The notes below the pieces were generated by a model. That model was not told where the DNA came from, searched no databases, and was given only the letters and a program-made list of their open reading frames with translations. This document shows positions 15,468-20,783 of a stretch of DNA of 20,783 bases, piece by piece. The stretch spans positions 1 to 20,783 of the forward strand of contig CAZBEO010000059.1 in the NCBI GenBank assembly GCA_964490935.1, written 5' to 3'. The position numbers were made by a program, and so were the translations under genes. Source of the DNA: JAQVYB01 sp964490935 (GTDB lineage: Bacteria; Verrucomicrobiota; Kiritimatiellia; RZYC01). Each line of letters opens with the position of its first letter. Position 1 is the stretch's first letter.

Positions 15468-16439
15468 CTATTGCTTTTCCAGTGCGGAACATCCAACGTC
15501 CGAGGAATAGCTGGCACTCGGTAGCAGATTCCATTCCGGCCCCATCGAGGCCAGGAAGACCAGGCTGAAATACCGCAGAAAGACGTGGTAGGGCAGCAGC
15601 ATAACCGTGCCGATGTACGGCATCGCCAGCAGAACGCCTCCCACACAGAACAGGCAGCACGTCAGAACAAACACCGTGAGAAAGACCACGCCGAACAGTA
15701 GCATCAAACCTGTCTTGACGAAGCAATAGGCCACGAACACCCAGGCCCGCGAATAAAAAAGACCCAGCAGCGTATGCCAGGCGCACACCGCCGTTTCGTC
15801 GCGCAGGAGCATAATCGGAATCACGAAGTCATTCAGAAACGTGGAAACCACCGCCATCATCAGCAGCACGAGCAGCATCACAAAACCCAGCAGCACCAGC
15901 AACAGGAGTGGCAGCGGAAGAAGCGCGCCCTTCAGGATGCAGGGGAGCACAAGAAACACACCGGCACCGAACAGACACATCAACAGCAGCGATGCGATGG
16001 TCAGGTAGGCAATGCGCCACAGAAAAACCGAGTAGCCGTGCGCACGCTGATTACTCCAAGCCTCCTGAACGGTTGGGTTGCCCGAGGTCACCTGCTCCAC
16101 AAACAGGCATTTCCCCCGCGAATTCAGCCATAGCATCACCGTGGTCACCAACGCCAGGATCAGCAGGGCCGCGCTCACGGTGACGGTCACCAGCAGGGCG
16201 TGATCCACAATGAATTGCATCACGCGCTCGGCCATCGCCCTTGGGGCCATTTGCTGATCGGAAGAAAAGGGCCAGTTGAAACCCAAAGAGCCCCCCTGCT
16301 CGCCGAGGGTTGCCAACCACGCGCCAAACCCCACCACCATCCAGATGGTCAGATTAAATGGCCGGAAAAGGAGCTGCTTAGTTCGGCCCCAAGCCTCTGA
16401 ACAAATCGCACGATAAGAGACGGTCTGCATAAGGCCCAC
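15468..16439 (-). CDS. Polytopic membrane protein of unknown function (DUF7544-like)
   Basis: 323 aa from GTG 16439; an ATG three codons in (16430) is equally possible, and neither has a clear ribosome-binding site. The pattern is an amphipathic N-terminus (YRAICSEAWGRTKQLLFRPF), a first membrane segment at about 31-46, then GEQGGSLGFNWPF, and further hydrophobic segments at about 80-105, 139-168, 172-203, 232-264 and 266-298, giving roughly six helices. Five or so cysteines fall in the hydrophobic C-terminal half. The N-terminal arrangement recalls DUF7544-type bacterial membrane proteins, but this was not checked by search. No catalytic motif is visible. It is transcribed divergently from dapA and convergently with the GadC-like gene, so it is probably a separate unit. 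Confidence 0.75.
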   Translation of the reverse strand: MGLMQTVSYRAICSEAWGRTKQLLFRPFNLTIWMVVGFGAWLATLGEQGGSLGFNWPFSSDQQMAPRAMAERVMQFIVDHALLVTVTVSAALLILALVTTVMLWLNSRGKCLFVEQVTSGNPTVQEAWSNQRAHGYSVFLWRIAYLTIASLLLMCLFGAGVFLVLPCILKGALLPLPLLLLVLLGFVMLLVLLMMAVVSTFLNDFVIPIMLLRDETAVCAWHTLLGLFYSRAWVFVAYCFVKTGLMLLFGVVFLTVFVLTCCLFCVGGVLLAMPYIGTVMLLPYHVFLRYFSLVFLASMGPEWNLLPSASYSSDVGCSALEKQ

Positions 16440-16601
16440 ACGCTAAGCCACCGCCGCTCAAAAGACAAGACCCAACCTTTTTCATGTTTTTTAATGACGG
16501 ATGGGAAGGGGGGCATTATGATGTAGAACATCAGTTGAGATGAGAATATAGAATAAATGCCTCTCGGAGGTTCAGGCGCGAAGCAGAAGGGAAGAGTAAC
16601 C
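16440..16601. promoter_or_regulatory. Divergent intergenic region upstream of dapA
   Basis: This stretch must hold promoters for both dapA and the divergent membrane gene. A TATAGA box (16547-16552) about 50 bases upstream of dapA is a possible -10 without a convincing -35. A small inverted repeat, GATGT-aga-ACATC (16520-16532), overlaps where a -35 would lie and could be an operator. A purine-rich AGAAGGGAAGAG precedes the dapA start. Confidence 0.35.
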
Positions 16602-17477
16602 ATGTTTGAAGGTTTATATACGGCCATCGTCACCCCATTCGATCGAAACGGCGAGGTAGATTACGGGCGATACAAAGAATTGATCGAGCGCCAGATCGAG
16701 GGCGGCGCGGATGGCATTGTGCCTGTCGGCACCACAGGCGAATCACCCACGCTTGACAGCAAGGAACACATCCGCGTGATCGAAGCCACCGTGGAAGCGT
16801 GCGATGGGCGCGTCAAGGTCATTGCGGGCACCGGTGCCAACAGCACCTCCGAAGCCGTTGACCTGACCCTGCGTGCCAGGGATGCTGGCGTCGATGCCAC
16901 GCTGCAGGTCACGCCGTATTACAACAAACCCAGCCAGGAGGGCCTCTATCGCCATTTCACCACCATCGCCGATCTCGGCCTGCCCGTCGTACTCTACAAC
17001 GTGCCGGGGCGCTCCGGCCTCGAAATTGGCATTGATACGGTCGAGCGCCTGACCAAAAACACCGCCGTCGTCGCCATCAAAGAGGCGGGGGGCAGCGTGG
17101 ACCGCGTTTCACAGATTCTGAACGTCTGTGAAATCATTGTGCTGTGCGGCGACGACTCGCTGACGCTGCCGATGATGAGTGTCGGGGCCGTGGGTGTCAT
17201 CAGCGTGGCTGGCAACGTGGTGCCCCAGCCGGTCAGCGAGATGGTACACAGCATTCTTGAGGGCCAGATGGCCGAGGCCGTCGCCCTGCACAGAAAGTAT
17301 TATCCGCTCTTTTGTGATCTCTTTGTCGAGACCAACCCAGTGCCCGTGAAAGCGGCGCTGGCTATGATGGGCCTCATAGAGGAAGAATACCGCCTTCCCC
17401 TGTGTTCCATGGATAAGGCGAAAAAGGAAAAGCTCGCGTTCACGCTGCGCGCACTGAATCTGCTGCCGGAAAAGTGA
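16602..17477 (+). CDS. dapA: 4-hydroxy-tetrahydrodipicolinate synthase
   Basis: 291 aa, the standard length. Condenses pyruvate with aspartate semialdehyde, the first committed step to diaminopimelate and lysine. Conserved residues are in place: GTTGES with T44/T45, YYNKP with Y107, YNVPGR with Y132 and R137, and VAIKEAGG with Schiff-base K160. GAVGVISVAGNVVP and NPVPVKAAL complete the TIM-barrel pattern. The start at ATG 16602 is chosen because MFEGLYTAIVTPF is the canonical beginning and an AGAAGGGAAGAG lies just upstream; an open frame 15 codons longer adds non-family residues. It heads a four-gene plus-strand cluster. Confidence 0.97.
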   Translation: MFEGLYTAIVTPFDRNGEVDYGRYKELIERQIEGGADGIVPVGTTGESPTLDSKEHIRVIEATVEACDGRVKVIAGTGANSTSEAVDLTLRARDAGVDATLQVTPYYNKPSQEGLYRHFTTIADLGLPVVLYNVPGRSGLEIGIDTVERLTKNTAVVAIKEAGGSVDRVSQILNVCEIIVLCGDDSLTLPMMSVGAVGVISVAGNVVPQPVSEMVHSILEGQMAEAVALHRKYYPLFCDLFVETNPVPVKAALAMMGLIEEEYRLPLCSMDKAKKEKLAFTLRALNLLPEK

Positions 17478-17488
17478 CGGGAACACCA

Positions 17489-17515
17489 GGCGGGCCGCGA
17501 TACCCCGGGCCCGTC
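17489..17515 (+). other. Intercistronic hairpin after dapA
   Basis: GGCGGGCC (17489-17496) pairs with GGCCCGTC (17508-17515), eight pairs including one G-U, around an 11-base loop. It lies between the dapA stop and the ribosome-binding site of the next gene. No T-run follows, so it may tune expression or RNA stability instead of ending transcription. Confidence 0.4.
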
Positions 17516-17542
17516 CGCTTGTCTGTCGGGGAGGTATGCATA

Positions 17543-17749
17543 ATGTTGAGCCTATTCAGGAAAAATGCGCAGCAGGAAGAGACGGGCGGACCGGTGAATC
17601 CGGAGGTCGCTGAACATGAGGCCTTTGCCCAATGGCTGGAGCGCCAACCCGATGACCGAAAAAAAATATATCTGAATCTCGCCATGGCCTACGGCTTCCG
17701 TATGCACGGCGTCTCAAACAATCCAGAAGGGGAGGAACCACATGATTAA
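17543..17749 (+). CDS. Small hypothetical protein, 68 aa
   Basis: Begins at ATG 17543, with GGGGAGG ending 8 bases upstream, and gives MLSLFRKNAQQEETGGPVNP. It is soluble and acidic, with a central helical stretch, FAQWLERQPDDRKKIYLNLA, then MAYGFRMHGVSNNPEGEEPHD. I do not recognise a family. Its last 8 bases overlap the next gene, a sign of translational coupling within the dapA-srkA cluster. A strong ribosome-binding site and tight packing argue that it is real. Confidence 0.7.
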   Translation: MLSLFRKNAQQEETGGPVNPEVAEHEAFAQWLERQPDDRKKIYLNLAMAYGFRMHGVSNNPEGEEPHD

Positions 17750-18218
17750 CGCACTCAAAACAGGCTACGAAGGCCTCATGATCCACCTGCAAACCAACAC
17801 CGGGGAAGTCCTCCTGTGGATGCTGCTCTTCCTCCTGATTCTGACTTTGTTCGTGATCCATCTGATGCGCCGCATCTCGCTCGAATCTTCTAAACGCGCC
17901 ATTGAAATGGCCGAAAAAAGTCAAAAAAAATCCGAGGAAATCGGACGCCGTATCGATGACCTCAACCGGTATCTGCGTGACGTCTTCCGCAAGGAATTCG
18001 GCGGTGCCATGGACTCCTTCGATGCCAACGTCACGGCCGTCCTCTCCGAAATGAAAAACGAGTTGACCCAGAGCGTCAACAACATCGAACGCATTGAATC
18101 GGCCGTGCACAGTCGGAAAAAAATCAATATCCAGGTCGAAGAGGGGCGCGACAAGGCGCAGGCCATGCTTCACCAGCCGGATACCAAAAAACGGAAACCC
18201 GAGCCGCCGATTCTATGA
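17742..18218 (+). CDS. Single-pass membrane protein with cytosolic coiled coil, function unknown
   Basis: 158 aa. GGAGG at 17731-17735 lies 6 bases before the start. One strong membrane segment, about residues 23-42 (VLLWMLLFLLILTLFVIHLM), is followed by basic residues, then a long charged helix, about 45-125 (SLESSKRAIEMAEKSQKKSE...IGRRIDDLNRYLRD...NELTQSVNNIERIESAVH), likely coiled coil. The tail is basic and proline-rich (TKKRKPEPPIL). It looks like a membrane-anchored scaffold with the coil in the cytoplasm. No enzyme motif is visible. It overlaps the previous gene by 8 bases and srkA by 4, so it probably works with or is regulated alongside them. Confidence 0.8.
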   Translation: MINALKTGYEGLMIHLQTNTGEVLLWMLLFLLILTLFVIHLMRRISLESSKRAIEMAEKSQKKSEEIGRRIDDLNRYLRDVFRKEFGGAMDSFDANVTAVLSEMKNELTQSVNNIERIESAVHSRKKINIQVEEGRDKAQAMLHQPDTKKRKPEPPIL

Positions 18219-19183
18219 ATCACTCCTTCTCCGATCTGACCCCCGACCTCGTGCTGGATTTGACCGAGCAGGCCCTGGGGCGTCGCTGCGCCAATCACTG
18301 CCGCCCGCTCAACTCCTACATCAACCGCGTCTACGAAGTGCAAACCGATGAACGCGAGGCCTACATCATCAAAGTGTACCGCCCCGGCCGCTGGAGCCGC
18401 GAAGCCCTTCAGGATGAACACGACTTCATGCTGGAACTCCAGGCTGACGACATACCCGTCATCGCCCCGCTCCCTGACCCCGCAGGAAAAACCCTGATTG
18501 AGTCGGATGGGCTGTTCTACGCCGTCTATCCCCGAAAAGGCGGGCGGGTCTGTGATGAACCCTCCGCCGAACAGTGGAAACAACTAGGGCGCCTCATCGC
18601 GCGCACCCATCAGGTCGGCGCCCGCCGTGCGCCCCGCGACCGCATCACCATGCACCCGGAAATCTCCACCGCGCAACAACTCGAAGATATCCTCGAATCC
18701 GGCTGCGTCTCCCCCGATTTGTGCGATGCCTATGAAGACGCCGTGCAACACATGATCGGCGAAACAGCGCCGCTCTTCGACGACGTCGCCATGCAGCGCA
18801 TCCATGCTGATTGTCACGCACAGAATCTCATCGACCGCCGGGACGGCACGTTCTACATCATTGATTTCGACGACATGGCCGTCGGCCCCCCCGTACAGGA
18901 TATCTGGATGCTCCTGCCCGGACGCGTTCAGGATGCCCGCCCAGAACTAGACGCCTTCCTTGATGGCTATGAAACCTTTCTGGAGTTTGATTATACCTCC
19001 CTTCGCCTGATTGAGGCCCTGCGCGCCATGCGGTATGTGCACTACACCGCTTGGTGCGCCCGACAGGCCGCCGATGGAGGATTCGCACGCCTCGCACCCG
19101 ACTGGGGCTCCCACTCCTTCTGGCGGCAGGAGGTCCATGAAATGGAAAAACAACTCATGGAAATCCAGGATGTTCATGAATAA
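18215..19183 (+). CDS. srkA: Stress response kinase A (YihE/SrkA family, APH fold)
   Basis: 322 aa, close to the E. coli SrkA length. SrkA is a Ser/Thr protein kinase with an aminoglycoside-phosphotransferase fold that limits stress-induced death in E. coli. Motifs: PLNSYINRVYEV (near-identical context to SrkA), ATP-lysine K53 in IIKVYRPGRW, catalytic loop RIHADCHAQNL with D199 and N204, metal-binding DFD at 217-219, and GPPVQDIWMLLPG. The C-terminal LIEALRAMRYVHYTAWCARQ also matches the family. The start ATG 18215 overlaps the upstream stop as ATGA, and the ribosome-binding site is weak, consistent with coupled translation. The protein substrate is unknown. Confidence 0.93.
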   Translation: MNHSFSDLTPDLVLDLTEQALGRRCANHCRPLNSYINRVYEVQTDEREAYIIKVYRPGRWSREALQDEHDFMLELQADDIPVIAPLPDPAGKTLIESDGLFYAVYPRKGGRVCDEPSAEQWKQLGRLIARTHQVGARRAPRDRITMHPEISTAQQLEDILESGCVSPDLCDAYEDAVQHMIGETAPLFDDVAMQRIHADCHAQNLIDRRDGTFYIIDFDDMAVGPPVQDIWMLLPGRVQDARPELDAFLDGYETFLEFDYTSLRLIEALRAMRYVHYTAWCARQAADGGFARLAPDWGSHSFWRQEVHEMEKQLMEIQDVHE

Positions 19184-19305
19184 AACAGTAGATGCGGGGG
19201 AAACCGCGAATGAACACTAATTTACGCAAATAGGCCCGGTTTTGTTCTTTTTTTGGGTTCTCCCGGGAATTTCGTGAAACAACAGGGTCATCGTAGAGAA
19301 TATAA

Positions 19306-19337
19306 CGCAGAGCCGCAGTGGCGCGGAGGCGCCGAGG
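19306..19337 (+). repeat. Degenerate 8-base tandem repeat, four units
   Basis: CGCAGAGC, CGCAGTGG, CGCGGAGG and CGCCGAGG lie head to tail. Related GCGGAGAG-like words continue at about 19375-19400. The pattern resembles the CGCAGAG-type low-complexity tracts seen between genes in many environmental bacterial genomes. Confidence 0.6.
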
Positions 19338-19352
19338 AATGCTCTCGGGGAG

Positions 19353-19372
19353 GGCCCGTGTCCCCACGGGCC
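19353..19372. repeat. GC-rich intergenic hairpin
   Basis: GGCCCGTG (19353-19360) pairs perfectly with CACGGGCC (19365-19372) around a 4-base loop, tccc. No T-run follows, so a REP-like element is as likely as a terminator for the srkA cluster. Confidence 0.55.
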
Positions 19373-19507
19373 AAGCGGAGAGTGAGCGCGGAGAGCAAGA
19401 GAAATAGGAAATGAGCTGGAGATAAATAAAAGGACGCTGAGGACAGCATCCCTCCAAAAAATCGCAATACTTGCGTCCCCGCGTTCAAAACCTCTCCAAT
19501 ATGCCGA

Positions 19508-19537
19508 TTGACGGTTTACCTTATGAGACTCTATTAT
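19508..19537 (+). promoter_or_regulatory. Probable sigma-70-type promoter for the chemotaxis receptor
   Basis: TTGACG (19508-19513) and TATTAT (19532-19537) are 18 bases apart. Transcription would start near 19545, leaving a leader of about 80 bases before the ATG at 19627. Confidence 0.6.
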
Positions 19538-19626
19538 ACTCGTCTTCCGGCTTGGGCGTATTCGTTTTGTTGTGCGCTTATTCGCCTGACCCGTGGAAGC
19601 GGTAAAAAATAGAAAAGGAGTTGGGT

Positions 19627-20783
19627 ATGCGCATTGGGAAAAAAATCACGTTAACGACTATTGGGTTGGTTGCGCTCTCTATCGTTCTGCTGAGTGTTAT
19701 TGCCCTGTGGGGTGTTAATCGTTACAGTGCGCGCACAGCTTCTTCGACCACAGAAGCCTTGACGGGGCAGATACAAGAAACGCTGATCAAGGGTGCCGCT
19801 GCCGAAGCAGCCACGGTTCAAACCATCCTGGATCAAATGGCCGGCACGACCATTCGATTGTCCGAATCCGCCACACTCCGTGACTACATTGCCATCAGCA
19901 GCGGAAATGATGAGGCCCGCAACCAAATGGCCGCCAACGAAGCCTTTCGCCTGGTCAAAGGATATGTGTATACCTGTGAGACACAGCAGAAGCTGCTGGA
20001 ACAGATGATGCAGGCCAATCTGAATGTCGCGCAGGATCTCCTGAAAAAGGCAGGCGGGGCCTCCCTTTCCGATACCGCCACAGCCTCCTGGGACGCCGTG
20101 AATCAATTCACGCAGAAAAAAGATAAAATCGCCCTGCCAGCGCTCCTCGTGGGCGGAACATCCGTCAAGAAAAACAACTCGTTTGACAAGCCCTCGGTGC
20201 TCGTGGACGAAGTCACTGCGCTGGTTGGAGGCACCTGCACCATCTTTCAGCGCATGAATGAACAGGGCGACATGCTGCGCGTCGCCACCAACGTGAAAAA
20301 GCTCGATGGCGAACGCGCCGTGGGCACCTATATCCCGGCGAAAAACGACGGCAAAGAAAACGCCGTGGTCAAAACCGTCCTGGCGGGCGAAACCTTTCTC
20401 GGACGGGCCTTTGTGGTCAACGCCTGGTACGTCACGGCCTATGCCCCTATCTTCAACGCCGCCAAGGACGTTATTGGCGTGTTGTATGTCGGCATTCCGG
20501 AACAGGAAAACGACATTCTGAAAGAAGCCCTCCTCAAGGCCAAAATTGGCGACACGGGTTACGTGTTTGTGATGGATTCCAAGGGGGACCTCTTGGTGCA
20601 CCCGCGTGCCGACCTGGTCGGAAAAAACGTGATCAGCGATCTGAAAATCGGTGAATTTCAGGAGGCATTGAACCATCTGAATTCCGACAGCGTGTCCGAA
20701 ATCACGTACGTCTTTGAAGGGCGAAACAAATTCATTTTCTATACCTATTTCAAAGACTGGGACTGGTTGATCTGCGCCAGCGG
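19627..20783 (+). CDS. Methyl-accepting chemotaxis protein, sensory half (Cache3-Cache2 type), cut by window edge
   Basis: Open from ATG 19627 to the window end (385 codons, no stop). AAGGAG lies 6 bases upstream. Residues about 9-31 form a membrane anchor (LTTIGLVALSIVLLSVIALWGV). A long helix precedes a Cache module: VGGTCTIFQRMNEQGDMLRV, then YVTAYAPIFNAAKDVIGVLYVGI. A second Cache-like segment follows: GYVFVMDSKGDLLVHPRADL and FYTYFKDWDWLIC. This Cache3-Cache2 arrangement is common in periplasmic sensors of small ligands. The second membrane helix, HAMP and signalling domain would lie past the edge, so a histidine kinase or cyclase output is not excluded; a chemoreceptor is the likeliest. 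Confidence 0.82.
   Translation, partial: MRIGKKITLTTIGLVALSIVLLSVIALWGVNRYSARTASSTTEALTGQIQETLIKGAAAEAATVQTILDQMAGTTIRLSESATLRDYIAISSGNDEARNQMAANEAFRLVKGYVYTCETQQKLLEQMMQANLNVAQDLLKKAGGASLSDTATASWDAVNQFTQKKDKIALPALLVGGTSVKKNNSFDKPSVLVDEVTALVGGTCTIFQRMNEQGDMLRVATNVKKLDGERAVGTYIPAKNDGKENAVVKTVLAGETFLGRAFVVNAWYVTAYAPIFNAAKDVIGVLYVGIPEQENDILKEALLKAKIGDTGYVFVMDSKGDLLVHPRADLVGKNVISDLKIGEFQEALNHLNSDSVSEITYVFEGRNKFIFYTYFKDWDWLICAS

Larger units (their letters stand above)
19184..19626. other. Gene-free region between srkA and the chemotaxis receptor gene
   Basis: No credible gene. It contains loosely repeated CGCGAATGA/ACACTAATT/TACGCAAAT 9-mers (about 19208-19234), a T-rich stretch (19242-19255), a tandem set of four degenerate 8-mers, a GC hairpin and a promoter near the right end. 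Minus-strand open frames here come from these repeats. Confidence 0.6.

Noticed and set aside
16557..16601. Longer dapA start
   Set aside because: Adds 15 residues not seen in DapA; ATG 16602 has a purine-rich site just upstream and gives the standard N-terminus.
19651..20676. 341-codon minus-strand open frame
   Set aside because: Antisense to the Cache-domain receptor, which has a ribosome-binding site, promoter and domain signatures.

Overview
The window (about 20.8 kb, GC-rich) reads as bacterial chromosome. The best guess for the source is a PVC-superphylum bacterium, possibly Kiritimatiellota or Verrucomicrobiota. That is an inference from style: a secreted hydrolase with an interrupted fibronectin-III module and a DxDGDG-type calcium-binding tail, a REP-associated tyrosine transposase (RAYT) whose repeats encode SADVLVG/DEDVGAP-like peptides, and GC-rich intergenic hairpins. 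No rRNA or other taxonomic marker was used, and I saw no tRNA, rRNA or CRISPR array.

Layout. (1) Positions 1-6698, minus strand: leuS, then mutL 18 bases downstream, then a secreted GH18-family glycosidase cut by the left window edge. (2) 6699-8320: an accessory gap holding a RAYT gene with a REP-type hairpin inside each end of its own reading frame. It is followed by two collapsed gene remnants whose starts resemble RhuM-family and HsdM (type I restriction-modification) proteins. (3) 8321-10066, plus: a complete ABC-F ATPase followed by a hairpin. (4) 10255-15342, plus: an amino-acid-dependent acid-resistance cluster with an AdiA-type arginine decarboxylase, an AdiC/CadB/PotE-type antiporter translationally coupled to it, and a GadC-type antiporter. 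(5) 15468-16439, minus: a polytopic membrane protein, separated from the GadC-like gene by a long hairpin. (6) 16602-19183, plus: a tight cluster of dapA, a 68-aa protein, a single-TM coiled-coil protein and the stress kinase srkA. (7) 19184-19626: a gene-free stretch with degenerate tandem repeats, a hairpin and a good promoter. (8) 19627 to the right edge: the sensory half of a methyl-accepting chemotaxis protein, cut by the window.

How the genes fit together. The decarboxylase would consume a proton per arginine decarboxylated, the first antiporter would exchange product for substrate, and the GadC-like carrier would add a second exchange system, although no glutamate decarboxylase is visible here. 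The most unusual segment is 7083-8137, where a REP-related transposase carries its own repeats as coding sequence and abuts a restriction-modification locus that has been deleted down to gene ends.
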